Assembly: GCA_021818955.1 (NCBI GenBank) | Contig: JAKASR010000007.1 | Location: 94,677-151,584, forward strand | DNA length: 56,908 nucleotides | From: Acidobacteriota bacterium | GTDB taxonomy: Bacteria > Acidobacteriota > Terriglobia > Terriglobales > SCQP01 | Direction of reading: 5' to 3' | In this document: piece by piece, positions 1 through 8,642 of the stretch | Layout: each line of letters starts with the position of its first letter | How positions within the stretch are numbered: position 1 is the first letter of the stretch | Translations under genes and position numbers: made by a program | Notes under the pieces: model-generated | Databases searched by the model: none | What the model was told of the DNA's origin: nothing | Seen by the model: only the letters and a program-made list of their open reading frames with translations

Positions 1-120
1 TTGCCTCTAGCATTATCAATTTCGGAGAAATTGCCTCTAGCATTATCAATTTCGGAGAAATTGCCTCTAGCATTATCAATTTCGGAGAAATTGCCTCTAG
101 CATTATCAATTTCGGAGAAA
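1..120. repeat. Four tandem 30-bp hairpin repeats
   Basis: Four identical 30-bp units stand head to tail, and a fifth starts and then diverges into the dispersed repeat. Each unit junction forms the hairpin aatttcggagaaatt, with a 6-bp stem and a 3-base loop. The same hairpin module recurs with small changes near 2335-2380 and 29200-29305. The array is open in one frame for 201 codons (to 606), but that frame only translates repeats. Confidence 0.9.
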
Positions 121-456
121 TTGCCTCAAGCCATGCCCGCAGGCCGGGTTCGCGCGGGGTTCCGGTTAGGTCCCGCGCCTATTAATGACGATACCAAGCA
201 ATTCCGCAGGAATTGCATCAAGCAAGCCGGCAAATGCCCGGCATCCATGAGTATTCGCAATACGTCCGGTTTCGGCCGGACCTTTGCCAAGGCGTCAGCG
301 CCTAAAAGTAAAAGCGGCCGTGCCGCCGGCTGCATGAGTTTTCGCCATGCGTCCGGCTTCGGCTGGACCTTTGCCAAGGCGTCGGCGCCTAAAAGTAAAA
401 GCGGCCGTGCCGCTGCGAAAGCGTCAGCCCCTAAATGTAAAAGCGGCCGAGCCGCC
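121..456. repeat. Dispersed intergenic repeat, composite copy (modules M2 + M3 x2.5)
   Basis: Module M2 (about 121-200) is a GC-rich block ending in a cctattaatgacgata-like string. Module M3 (about 78 bp) follows at about 249-328 and 337-414, with a partial third at 414-456. M3 reads gagtattcgc, then the dyad tccggtttcggccgga, then gcgaaagcgtcagcgcc, then aaaagtaaaagcggccgtg. The region from 1 to 655 otherwise holds no gene that I can support. Confidence 0.85.
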
Positions 457-655
457 TTATTCCACTCGCGAGGGCAGTGTTTCCACTCGCAGGCGAGGTT
501 TAAAACGCCGGTTACGGCAAATTTTTCTGCCGGGTTTATTGCCATCCGGTTTTTTCCGGCGCATGGATGGCGTTTTCCAGGGCTTCAACCCGGATTTTGG
601 GCCTGATGAATTGGCATGATTCGTGCTGTTTACCTCGGTGAACTGGGATCATGCT

Positions 656-1033
656 ATGAGCAGTAAACTTTCCACCTTGCCTTCGAGTGTGGAAATCTCG
701 CGCTGTATACAGTGTCGGCGAAGTTTGCCCGCCCAGGCCGCTTATTGTTTGTATTGCGGCGCCAGCCAACAGGAATCTGCAGTGCGCGAAAGACACGAAA
801 CCGGCCGGGAAGGCTTGCATGAAACCGATTGGACCTCCGGCAGCCTGATTGCTTTAGTGCTGGGGCTGGCTTGCCTGTTTGCGGCGGTGGCCACGGGCGC
901 GCTTTTCAGTCAGCGGAATGTTCACGATTGGCAGGCCGTCCAAGCCTGGCGCTTGGAGTGGCTGGCGGCGGGCATTGCCTGTTTTCTGCTTTCGCTCTGT
1001 TTGCAAGGGCTGCGTGGCGGCGATAAGAATTAA
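656..1033 (+). CDS. Zinc-ribbon membrane protein, hypothetical
   Basis: A protein of 125 residues from the ATG at 656; a GTG at 623 is an in-frame alternative without a better ribosome site. The N-terminal third has a zinc-ribbon pattern, CIQC followed about 13 residues later by CLYC. A charged stretch follows, then two hydrophobic segments: about 20 residues starting SLIALVLGLACLF, and a C-terminal one around AAGIACFLLSLCL. I read it as a small membrane-anchored zinc-ribbon protein with the ribbon outside the bilayer. No family function is assigned. It faces tsaD convergently, with an M3 repeat between them. Coding status rests on the paired cysteines and helices. Confidence 0.7.
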   Translation: MSSKLSTLPSSVEISRCIQCRRSLPAQAAYCLYCGASQQESAVRERHETGREGLHETDWTSGSLIALVLGLACLFAAVATGALFSQRNVHDWQAVQAWRLEWLAAGIACFLLSLCLQGLRGGDKN

Positions 1034-1061
1034 ATCTTCAAGCATGAAGCGTTAATGGCCG

Positions 1062-1140
1062 GGAGTATTCGCCCTGCGTCCGGTTTCGGCCGGACGTTTG
1101 CGAAAGCGTCAGCGCCTAAAAGTAAAAGCGGCCGTGCCGC
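1062..1140. repeat. Dispersed intergenic repeat, M3 copy
   Basis: A single M3 module (gagtattcgc ... gcggccgtgccgc) fills the gap between two convergent genes and abuts the tsaD stop codon. It could serve as a bidirectional 3' structure. Confidence 0.85.
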
Positions 1141-1142
1141 AT

Positions 1143-2258
1143 TTATAGTGGCCAGACGGCAAAGGCGCGAGCGTCCAGCGGAAGCCGCTCGCCGGCCAGG
1201 AAGTGCGGGTAGGCGGCGGCGGCAATCATGGCGGCGTTATCTGTGCATAGCTCCAATGCGGGCGCATAACAGGCGGGGCCGACGGCTTCCTCAAGGCTGC
1301 GCCGCAGACGGCAATTGGCGGCTACGCCTCCGCTCACCAGCAGGCTGCGCGCGCCTCTCAGTTCGCAGGCGCGCAGCGCCTTGCTTGCCAACTCGTGTAC
1401 CACGCTGGCTTGAAAGCTGGCCAACAGATCGAGCGTATGCTGGCTGCAGGCGTCGCGCCAGGCTTCCCACCCGGGATGATCGTGCCCGCTCATCTTTTGC
1501 CGGCGGATGGTAATTTGCTCCTGCAAGTCGGCGTGAGTTTGGACATAGCGCAGCACCGCGGTTTTCAATCCGCTGAAGGAAAAATCCAGCTCGCTTTCGC
1601 CGCCGGCGCGCGTCTTCAGCCGCACTCGGGGAAACGGGATGGCGTCTTCGCGGCCGAAGCAGGCTAGGCGATCGATAATCGGTCCGCCGGGATAACTGAG
1701 GGCCAGCAGTTTCGCCACCTTATCGTAAGCTTCGCCGGCGGCGTCATCGCGCGTGCGGCCGAGCGGAAGGTAGTGGTAGCCGGCCCCCCGCGGCTCAACC
1801 AAATACAACATCGTGTGTCCGCCCGAAACCACCAGCGCCACCGCCGGCCATTCCGGCTCCGGACGGCCATGGCGGCGTTGCTCCAGCAGCACCGCTTGAA
1901 TATGGCCTTCCAGGTGATTGACCCCAATCAGCGGCTTGCCCGCTGCCCAACTTAGCGATTTGGCATAGGTCAGGCCCACCAGCAAAGCTCCGGCCAGTCC
2001 CGGCCCCTGGGTAACCGCGATCAGATCAAGTTCCGCCAGCGATTTGCCGGCGGTCGCCAGGGCCTCGCGGACGATGGGCACAATCGCCCGCAGGTGCTCG
2101 CGGCTGGCCAATTCTGGTACCACCCCGCCATAGATGCGGTGCACCGGCGCTTGCGAGAGTACCAGGTTCGACAGGATTCGCTCGTCCCCCTCCAGCACTG
2201 CCGCCGAGGTCTCATCGCAGGAAGTCTCAATGCCAAGAATCAAAGGTAGCCGGCTCAT
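1143..2258 (-). CDS. tsaD: tRNA N6-adenosine threonylcarbamoyltransferase
   Basis: TsaD (Kae1/YgjD/Gcp) transfers threonylcarbamoyl from TC-AMP to A37 of ANN-decoding tRNAs, working with TsaB and TsaE in bacteria. The start at 2258 gives 371 residues, normal for the family, and begins just before the ASKHA-type motif LGIETSCDETSAAV. A longer start at 2279 adds seven unremarkable residues. Diagnostic motifs are the metal-binding NHLEGH (histidines near residues 115 and 119), the nucleotide-binding VVSGGHT, SFSGLKTAVLR, VSGGVAANCRLR and CTDNAAMIA near the C-terminus. All key residues are intact. The gene stands alone, with dispersed repeats on both sides. Confidence 0.96.
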   Translation of the reverse strand: MSRLPLILGIETSCDETSAAVLEGDERILSNLVLSQAPVHRIYGGVVPELASREHLRAIVPIVREALATAGKSLAELDLIAVTQGPGLAGALLVGLTYAKSLSWAAGKPLIGVNHLEGHIQAVLLEQRRHGRPEPEWPAVALVVSGGHTMLYLVEPRGAGYHYLPLGRTRDDAAGEAYDKVAKLLALSYPGGPIIDRLACFGREDAIPFPRVRLKTRAGGESELDFSFSGLKTAVLRYVQTHADLQEQITIRRQKMSGHDHPGWEAWRDACSQHTLDLLASFQASVVHELASKALRACELRGARSLLVSGGVAANCRLRRSLEEAVGPACYAPALELCTDNAAMIAAAAYPHFLAGERLPLDARAFAVWPL

Positions 2259-2284
2259 GGAGTTTGCCATTGATCTCATTATCC

Positions 2285-2425
2285 CGCGTCAAGCGTTAAT
2301 GGCCGCGTCGGGCAGTAGTTTTCGTCATTGGCAATTTCACGGAAATTGCCTGCAGCATTTTCAATTTCGAAGAAATTGTCTCCAGCCATGCCCGCAGGCC
2401 GCGGCGCGGGATGCCGCAACGGCAG
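2285..2425. repeat. Dispersed intergenic repeat with three short hairpins
   Basis: The copy reads gcgttaatggccg, then the hairpin units aatttcacggaaatt and aatttcgaagaaatt, then an M2-like block (catgcccgcaggccgc...). It sits in the divergent gap between tsaD and the gene at 2513, so it overlaps any promoter there. I see nothing else in this gap. Confidence 0.8.
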
Positions 2426-2512
2426 GTTTCAGTAGCGTTGGCTTCGACTGGAATGAATACGGTAATTGAAGACTTCCTCTATACTTTGCCTGTTGCCGAA
2501 CAGGAAATACTT

Positions 2513-5266
2513 GTGAACCCGCGAACTGTCTTCTGCTTGCATGTCTCCTTTTTGATTTTGCTTTTCGTCATGCTGGGCGGCGGCTTGGCCGGCCAGCAAC
2601 CTGCGCCTCAGGTCAGCGGCTGGCGGCATATTTCGACCGGGAAATTATTGCCCTCTCCCTATCCGGCGGCGGCTTTGCGCTTGAACAGTTTGCCCCTGAC
2701 CGTGGCGCTCAGTCCCAATCGGCGGTATTTGGCCATTTTGAATAACGGCTATGGCACGCGCCAATCCGGCTACCGGCAATCCATTGCCATTTTGGATTTG
2801 CAAACCGGAAAAGTACATGACTTCCCGGATGCGCGTCTGGGCCCAAAGCAACAGCAGACGTACTTTTTCGGCTTGGCATTTGGCATGAGCGGGCGGCATT
2901 TATATGCCTCGATGGCCTCATTGAGCGATCCACTGGGCAGGAAAAAAGGCGATACCGGCAACGGTATCGCGGTGTATCGGTTTCATGCGGGGCGGCCGCA
3001 ACCGCGGCGCTTTCTCCCTCTGCCCTTACAACCGCTGCCGGCGGGCAAGCGCCAAACGTTGCGCCATTTGCCGCGCGGCTATGCCAACCCCTACCCGGCA
3101 GGGCTGGCCGTTTTAGCGTCGCCGCAAGGCGAACGCCTGCTGGTGGCGGATAATTATGCCGACAATGTGCTGCTGCTGGACGCCCGCAGCGGGCGCCTGC
3201 TGCGCCGCTTTAATCTGAGCCGCGCGCCGGTTGTGCCCGCCAGTTTTCCCCTTGACCTGACTGCCAGGCGGCGCCGCGCCCGCTATGCCTGGTGCAGTTT
3301 ATGGAATGGCTCCGCGGTGGCGCGCCTCAATCTGCGCACCGGCGCGGTGCGCTACCAGGCATTGCTGCGTCCACGGGTCGCGACCTGGCCGGGGTCGCAT
3401 CCTACCGCCATGCTGCAGCGCGGTCAATGGCTGTTTGTGGCTTTAAGCAACCGTGACCGCGTGGCCGCGCTCGACGCCCGTAGCGGACGCGTGCGGGCGT
3501 GGTTTTCCACCCGGCTGCCGGACGAGCGCTATGGCGGCAGCCAGCCGATTGCGCTGGCGCTCGGCCGCCGCCATTTATATGTCGCCGATGCCATGCAGAA
3601 TGCGATTGCGGTCTTCGGTCTTTCCCGCTTGCTGGCGTCGTCATCCACGGCGGGCCCGATCCATATTGAGGCCGCCGGCTTCATCCCCACCGAATGGTAT
3701 CCTTCCGCCCTGGCGGCGGTAGCAGGCAAGCTGGTGATCGTCACCGGCAAGGGCCAAGGCACTGGGGCCAACGCCCGCCACGCCCACCCGATCCGCTACA
3801 CCTACATCGCCAAGCTGATTCATGGCTCGGTCTCGATGCTCGGCCGCGGGTCGCTGCTGGACCATCTGCCGCAATGGACGCGGCTGGCGCTGCGCGCCAA
3901 CCGCATGGATCGCGTGCCGCTCGAGCGTGTTTTCGCTGGCGCCAATCCCATCCGCCACGTGCTCTATATCGTCAAGGAAAACCGTACCTACGATCAGGTT
4001 TTTGGCGATTTGCCGGGCAATGGCGACCCCGCATATTGCATGTATTGCGAGGCGATCACGCCAAACGAACACGCCCTGGCGCGGCAGTTCGGCATCCTCG
4101 ATAATTTCCAGGTTTCCGCCGAAGTCTCCGCCGACGGTCACGAGTGGTCCATGGCCGCCACCGCCGACGACTTCAACGAGCGCACCTGGGAAATCAATTA
4201 CCGCAACGGCCAGCGGCCTTACGATTTTCAGGGCTCGGTCGCGGACGCCGTGCCGCTGGCCGAAGGCATCTCCAACCTGGACGAACCCTGGACGCGCTTT
4301 CTCTGGACCGACGCCGAGCGCGCCGGCATCAGCTATCGCATTTATGGCGAAGATTTAGTGGGCCATTTCTGCAATCGCGCCCCGCGCCAGGTCAGCGGCC
4401 GAGCCGGCACTCCCAGCGGCAGTTCTCAGGCTTGCCCGCGCCGCTGGATTCATCCCGGCCAGCCCCTGCCTTCCGGGCTTGGCGCCGACTCCGGCAGGCC
4501 CAGCCCTTACTCCTGGCGTATCCCCCTGCTGGCCAGCATGCAACCCACCTTTGCCGGGCAACGCGGGCATTTTGACCCGCACTATCCCGATTTCCAGCTC
4601 AACTACCCGGACCAGTTGCGGGCGGATGAGTTTTTGCGCGAGTACCGCGGCTTCCTGCGCCACGGCCATTTGCCGCAATTGATGATTTTATGGCTGCCCG
4701 ACGACCATACCGCCGGCGCCGATCCGGGGTTTCCGCGGCCGGCGGCTTCGGTCGCCGATAACGATTTGGCTTTGGGACGCATCGTCTCCGCCATTTCGCA
4801 CAGCCGTTACTGGCGCTCGACCGCCATCTTCGTGCTCGAAGACGATGCCCAGGATGGGCCCGATCATGTGAATGCGCACCGTTCCACCGCGCTGGTGATC
4901 AGCGCCTGGTCGCCCAACTCGGCGCAGCATCCCTTTATCGAGCATCACTTCTACACCACGGTCAACATGATTCGCACCATCGAGGCGCTGTTGGGCCTGC
5001 CGCCCATGAACAATAACGACGCGCGCGCCGCGGTGATGGCGCCCCTGTTCAGCGGCAACGGCCGCCAGCCGGCTTTTCGCCCGCTTGACCGCAACCGCCG
5101 CAATGGGCTGATTTACCAAGTCAACCCGCCGCATGGGTATGGCGCGCGGCGCTCCGCCCTGATGAATTTTAGCCAGCCCGACCGCGACAATAGCGCGGTG
5201 CTGAACGCCATCCTGTGGCATGCCGCCCGCGGCCATACGCCGATGCCCGCGGCCCCCCAAAAATAA
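2513..5266 (+). CDS. Secreted beta-propeller (YncE-like) / phosphoesterase fusion
   Basis: The frame is open from 2411, but I choose GTG 2513: AGGA stands 7 bases upstream, and the new N-terminus is a typical Sec signal (charged VNPR, hydrophobic core FLILLFVMLGGGLAG). This gives about 917 residues. Residues about 40-470 form a YncE/lactonase-like beta-propeller with repeated 'LDxxSGR' turns. Residues about 480-880 match the phosphoesterase family related to acid phosphatases and phospholipase C, with VKENRTYDQVFG, ADGHEWSMAATADD, WLPDDHTAGADPG and VLEDDAQDGPDHV supplying Asp/His metal ligands. Such fusions are common in Acidobacteriota and are exported. The substrate is unknown. The gene is monocistronic and divergent from tsaD. 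Confidence 0.88.
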   Translation: MNPRTVFCLHVSFLILLFVMLGGGLAGQQPAPQVSGWRHISTGKLLPSPYPAAALRLNSLPLTVALSPNRRYLAILNNGYGTRQSGYRQSIAILDLQTGKVHDFPDARLGPKQQQTYFFGLAFGMSGRHLYASMASLSDPLGRKKGDTGNGIAVYRFHAGRPQPRRFLPLPLQPLPAGKRQTLRHLPRGYANPYPAGLAVLASPQGERLLVADNYADNVLLLDARSGRLLRRFNLSRAPVVPASFPLDLTARRRRARYAWCSLWNGSAVARLNLRTGAVRYQALLRPRVATWPGSHPTAMLQRGQWLFVALSNRDRVAALDARSGRVRAWFSTRLPDERYGGSQPIALALGRRHLYVADAMQNAIAVFGLSRLLASSSTAGPIHIEAAGFIPTEWYPSALAAVAGKLVIVTGKGQGTGANARHAHPIRYTYIAKLIHGSVSMLGRGSLLDHLPQWTRLALRANRMDRVPLERVFAGANPIRHVLYIVKENRTYDQVFGDLPGNGDPAYCMYCEAITPNEHALARQFGILDNFQVSAEVSADGHEWSMAATADDFNERTWEINYRNGQRPYDFQGSVADAVPLAEGISNLDEPWTRFLWTDAERAGISYRIYGEDLVGHFCNRAPRQVSGRAGTPSGSSQACPRRWIHPGQPLPSGLGADSGRPSPYSWRIPLLASMQPTFAGQRGHFDPHYPDFQLNYPDQLRADEFLREYRGFLRHGHLPQLMILWLPDDHTAGADPGFPRPAASVADNDLALGRIVSAISHSRYWRSTAIFVLEDDAQDGPDHVNAHRSTALVISAWSPNSAQHPFIEHHFYTTVNMIRTIEALLGLPPMNNNDARAAVMAPLFSGNGRQPAFRPLDRNRRNGLIYQVNPPHGYGARRSALMNFSQPDRDNSAVLNAILWHAARGHTPMPAAPQK

Positions 5267-5310
5267 ACTTCTGGCGGCGTAATATAGGTGGGGTTGCACG
5301 CGTAAAAAAA

Positions 5311-5349
5311 AGAAGACCGAAGTGGAGGGGTAGTTTACTTCGGTCTTCT
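5311..5349 (-). terminator. Strong hairpin with A-tract on its left side
   Basis: A perfect 13-bp inverted repeat (agaagaccgaagt / acttcggtcttct) encloses a 13-base loop. An A-run at 5304-5311 precedes it, so read on the minus strand it is a classical stem plus U-tract terminator. The plus strand lacks a T-tract after the stem. It lies between two plus-strand genes. It may stop antisense transcription or act as a 3' processing structure for the phosphoesterase mRNA. Confidence 0.6.
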
Positions 5350-5419
5350 CTGAAGCAACAGGTCTATAAGGCTCGTTGCAGTAGAGACGGGTGCCGCCCG
5401 GCAGGGGTTTCAATAAATT

Positions 5420-6364
5420 ATGCCTTCCGCTATCAGCTTGCGGGGTGTGAGTAAAACCTACGGCAGCGTACGCGCTCTTCAAGCCCTCGACCTGGACATT
5501 CCCGCCGGCAGCGTTTATGGCTTGCTCGGTCCTAACGGCTCGGGCAAAACCACCACGCTGCGCATGATTACCGCCATTCTCCTGCCGGATAGCGGCGAGA
5601 TCAGTATTTTCGGCCATCCCGCCGGCGGCAATTCGCGCGACTTGCTCAGCTATTTGCCGGAAGAGCGCGGCCTGTATCCCAAAATGAAATTAGCCGAGCA
5701 ATTGGTGTTTTTTGCCCGGCTCAAGTCCGTGCCCCGCGCCGAGGCCGAGCGCCGAACGCGCTTTTGGCTGGAACGGCTGGAGTTGGCCGCATGGGCGGCC
5801 AGGCGAGTGAATGAGTTATCGAAAGGTATGCAGCAAAAGGCGCAATTCGCGGTGGCGCTGTTGGGCGATCCCAAAATATTAATTCTCGACGAGGTCACCT
5901 CGGGGCTCGATCCGGTCAATGCCGAACTGGTGCGCGAGATCCTGCTGGAACAGCGCGCCGCGGGTAAAACCATCCTGTTTTCCACCCATCGTATGGAAGA
6001 TGCCGAACGGATCTGCGACGCGATTTGCCTGATCGCCACCGGGCGCAAGCTGCTGGATGGCGATATCAACCAGGTGCGCGCCGGCGCCGGCCGCAAAACC
6101 GCGCGCGTAGAATTTCGCGGCGATGCCGGCCTGCTTTCTCAGGCGCCGGGCGTCTCCCAGGCCGACCTTTACGGTAATTATGCCGAGCTGCGCCTGCAAG
6201 ACCCCGGCCGGGCGCCGGAACTTTTGCGCTGGCTGGCGCCGCGCCTGGAAATCACCCATTTCGAATTGCTGCAGCCCACCCTGAACCAGATCTTTCTCGA
6301 TACCGTCGCCCAGCCCGCCCCCGAGGCCGTGGCGGCGGCGGGCTTGGAGGCGTCGCATGCTTGA
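5420..6364 (+). CDS. ABC transporter ATP-binding protein (NatA-like)
   Basis: A 314-residue ATPase of the ABC-2 exporter type. It shows Walker A GPNGSGKTTT (about residues 37-46), the signature LSKGMQQK (about 132), Walker B ILILDEVTSGLDP (about 153) and the H-loop histidine in STHRMED (about 188). The segment after residue 220 is the DUF4162-like C-terminal extension usual for NatA/CcmA-like exporters. The gene overlaps the downstream permease by 8 bp, so the two are translationally coupled and form one exporter. The substrate is not visible from sequence; related pairs move Na+, drugs or lipids. Confidence 0.93.
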   Translation: MPSAISLRGVSKTYGSVRALQALDLDIPAGSVYGLLGPNGSGKTTTLRMITAILLPDSGEISIFGHPAGGNSRDLLSYLPEERGLYPKMKLAEQLVFFARLKSVPRAEAERRTRFWLERLELAAWAARRVNELSKGMQQKAQFAVALLGDPKILILDEVTSGLDPVNAELVREILLEQRAAGKTILFSTHRMEDAERICDAICLIATGRKLLDGDINQVRAGAGRKTARVEFRGDAGLLSQAPGVSQADLYGNYAELRLQDPGRAPELLRWLAPRLEITHFELLQPTLNQIFLDTVAQPAPEAVAAAGLEASHA

Positions 6365-7652
6365 CCGGCGCCGGTTCGCCAAACTCGGCATCGTGATTCA
6401 GCGCGAATATCTGCAGCGCGTACGCAGCCGCGGCTTTATTGTCTTTACGCTGCTGTTTCCCGCCCTGCTCGCCGGCTACATCACGGTGATCATGGCGATC
6501 AGCCACAATACCGGCAAGGCACGCTACCGGCTGGCCGTCCTCGATCTAAGCGGCAAGCTCTATGCGCCCCTCGCTCGCGCGTTGGCACGCGCGCGGGTGC
6601 AAGGCAAGCCGCAATTTCAGTTGACGCCCGTGCGCGCCGATGCCGCCTACCTGAAGGAGCAGCAACAAGCCTTGGATTCGGAGGTGCTGGCCCGGAAATA
6701 TGATGGCTATCTGCTCATTCCCGCCGATGTTTTCCAGAGCGGCCAAGCCAGCTATCACGCCCGCACCGTCACCGACTTTTTTCTGCTGCAGCGGCTGCAA
6801 AGCGCGCTGCGGACCGCGGCCAGCCGCCAGCGCCTGGCCGCCGCCGGCATTTCCTCCCGGGTGGCGCAGTTGGTGCTGCGGCCCCTCAAGCTCCGCCAGA
6901 TGGAAATTACCCCGGCGGGCGAACACGCCGACCAGGGACAAACCTTCGCGCTCGCATATGTGCTCGGCATCCTGCTCTACATGATGCTGGTGATGTATGG
7001 TATGTACATGATGCGCGGGGTGATTGCGGAAAAAACCAACCGCACGGCCGAGGTGGTGCTTTCCTCGCTGGATACTAATACCCTCATGCTGGGTAAGCTG
7101 ATCGGCCTGGGCGCCGCCGGCCTGACCCAGTTCACAGTTTGGCTGTTCTGCCTGGCGCTGGTGACCGGCTACGGCTTGATCAGCGCCCATCTGGCCGGCA
7201 TGCCCGGCGTTTTCGGCCAAATCCCCAAATTGCCGCCGCTGACCTACCTGGCGCTGGTGATCTATTTTGTGCTCGGGTTCCTGCTCTACGCCGCCCTGTA
7301 TGGCGCCATTGGCGCCTCGGTTTCCACTACCGAAGACGCGCAGCAGATGCAATTGCCGATTACGCTGCTGCTGGTGGCCGCGATCTTCCTGATTCCCATG
7401 GTGCTGTCGCACCCCTCCGGCATGCGCGCCCTGCTGCTCTCGGAAGTGCCCTTCTTCGCCCCCATCCTGATGACCTTGCGGCTGACCGCCGCGCCGCCGC
7501 CGCTGTGGCAGATCGGCTTGAGCTGGGCGTTGATGCTCGCTTTCTGCTGGCTGTTTATCCGCCTGGCGGCCAAAATCTATCGCACCGGCATGCTCATGAC
7601 CGGCAAGCGGCCCAACCTTGCCGAACTGCTGCGCTGGCTGCGGGCGGCTTAA
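6357..7652 (+). CDS. ABC-2 type permease (NatB-like)
   Basis: A 431-residue membrane partner of the ATPase just upstream, starting inside that gene. Layout: one N-terminal transmembrane helix (about residues 22-42), an extracytoplasmic domain of about 150 residues, then a block of five or so helices from about residue 195 to 400. This is the NatB/YhaP-type ABC-2 topology. The string RGVIAEKTNRTAEVVLSS just after the second helix is the conserved cytoplasmic coupling segment of this family ('EKTNR..EVLLSS'). The C-terminus is short and basic. No further gene belongs to the unit. Confidence 0.9.
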   Translation: MLDRRRFAKLGIVIQREYLQRVRSRGFIVFTLLFPALLAGYITVIMAISHNTGKARYRLAVLDLSGKLYAPLARALARARVQGKPQFQLTPVRADAAYLKEQQQALDSEVLARKYDGYLLIPADVFQSGQASYHARTVTDFFLLQRLQSALRTAASRQRLAAAGISSRVAQLVLRPLKLRQMEITPAGEHADQGQTFALAYVLGILLYMMLVMYGMYMMRGVIAEKTNRTAEVVLSSLDTNTLMLGKLIGLGAAGLTQFTVWLFCLALVTGYGLISAHLAGMPGVFGQIPKLPPLTYLALVIYFVLGFLLYAALYGAIGASVSTTEDAQQMQLPITLLLVAAIFLIPMVLSHPSGMRALLLSEVPFFAPILMTLRLTAAPPPLWQIGLSWALMLAFCWLFIRLAAKIYRTGMLMTGKRPNLAELLRWLRAA

Positions 7653-7663
7653 TAGAATCCCGG

Positions 7664-7711
7664 TTTTCAGCGGCTCATCTTTTCAGCGACTCATCTTTTC
7701 AGCGACTCATC
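7664..7711. repeat. Three tandem 16-bp repeats
   Basis: ttttcagcgactcatc occurs three times in direct succession, the first with one mismatch, straight after the permease stop. In the rest of the gap to 7934 I see no gene or clear promoter. Confidence 0.85.
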
Positions 7712-7934
7712 GCAATTGCTGTTTTTATTCATCCCCAAATTAGTTGCGCTTTCATTATTCCTTGCATAAATAGTGTCGTAGGTGCCGGAAGTGTCGGGAG
7801 CCCATAAGACATTAATAATCAATAAGCGGAGCGCGGCACTAAGGTGAAGTTTGAGGAATCCCAATAAGTAACAGAAAAAATGAGGCATTCGTAAAGCTTT
7901 TTTTAATTCCCGTTTTCACTTACACTGTCTCACG

Positions 7935-8621
7935 ATGTTGTATCGCCGAGGTCATCCGGGAATCGTTGTGTTTTGCTGCCTGAGCGGGCTGGCCGCGCAG
8001 ACAAGCGCGCTGGCGCGCGCGCGTGGCGCCACGGGAGGCTGGAGCTTTTCCGAAACCCGCGCCGCCCCGCTTACTCGGACGCGCGCCGCGGCGGCTAATT
8101 TCAAGCTGGTTTCCGGGCCGCGGGCGCGCATTCGCCGCTTGCTCAACCGCGCCGCGCGGCACTATCGAATCAGCCCGCGGCTGGTGCGCGCGGTGGCGCG
8201 GCAGGAATCGGATTTTCATCCGCGCGCGGTCTCCTCCAAGGGGGCCTTGGGCGTCATGCAACTGATGCCGCGGACGGCGCGCGAGCTGCGCGTCGCGCGT
8301 CCCTTCGATGCCGCCCAAAATATTGATGGCGGGGTGCGCTTCCTGCGCGATCTGCTGGCCCGCTATCACGGCAATCGCCGGCTGGCGCTGGCGGCCTATA
8401 ACGCCGGACCGGGGGCGGTGGACCGCTTTGGCGGCATCCCGCCTTACGCCGAAACGCAACATTACATCCGCGCCATCTTGCAACACCTGCGCCCGCCCCC
8501 GGCCTCGGCCGCGGCACGCCCGGCCGCCCGGATTTCACCGGCACGCCCCCAGCCGGCCGCCCCCCCGATCGTCCTCAGCCGCAGTTCCGAGGGCGGCTGG
8601 GTCTTCAGCAACACCGACTGA
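7935..8621 (+). CDS. Lytic transglycosylase, SLT domain
   Basis: A 228-residue exported muramidase-fold enzyme that cleaves the glycan backbone of peptidoglycan to 1,6-anhydro ends. The N-terminus (about 1-26) is a signal sequence. The catalytic domain spans about 62-165: ARQESDF carries the catalytic glutamate (Glu91), followed by SSKGALGVMQLMP, the DAAQNIDGGVRFL helix and AAYNAGPGAVDR, all standard for the Slt/MltC-type goose-lysozyme fold. The rest is a Pro/Ala/Arg-rich tail ending in SSEGGWVFSN. WSFS(ET) near residue 36 resembles WVFSN at the end, so short terminal motifs may be duplicated. It is monocistronic, with 21 bp to the next gene. Confidence 0.92.
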   Translation: MLYRRGHPGIVVFCCLSGLAAQTSALARARGATGGWSFSETRAAPLTRTRAAAANFKLVSGPRARIRRLLNRAARHYRISPRLVRAVARQESDFHPRAVSSKGALGVMQLMPRTARELRVARPFDAAQNIDGGVRFLRDLLARYHGNRRLALAAYNAGPGAVDRFGGIPPYAETQHYIRAILQHLRPPPASAAARPAARISPARPQPAAPPIVLSRSSEGGWVFSNTD

Positions 8622-8642
8622 GATACCGCTATCGCTGCTACA

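Noticed and set aside
1-456. CRISPR array at the left edge
   Set aside because: The repeats are directly adjacent with no spacers, and no cas genes are present.
1-606. A 201-codon open frame starting with tandem LPLALSISEK repeats
   Set aside because: It only translates the 30-bp repeats and M3 modules; the same peptide strings recur wherever the repeat lies.
4688-5617. A 309-codon minus frame opposite the phosphoesterase
   Set aside because: It is antisense to a gene with clear motifs and runs across the hairpin and into the ABC gene.
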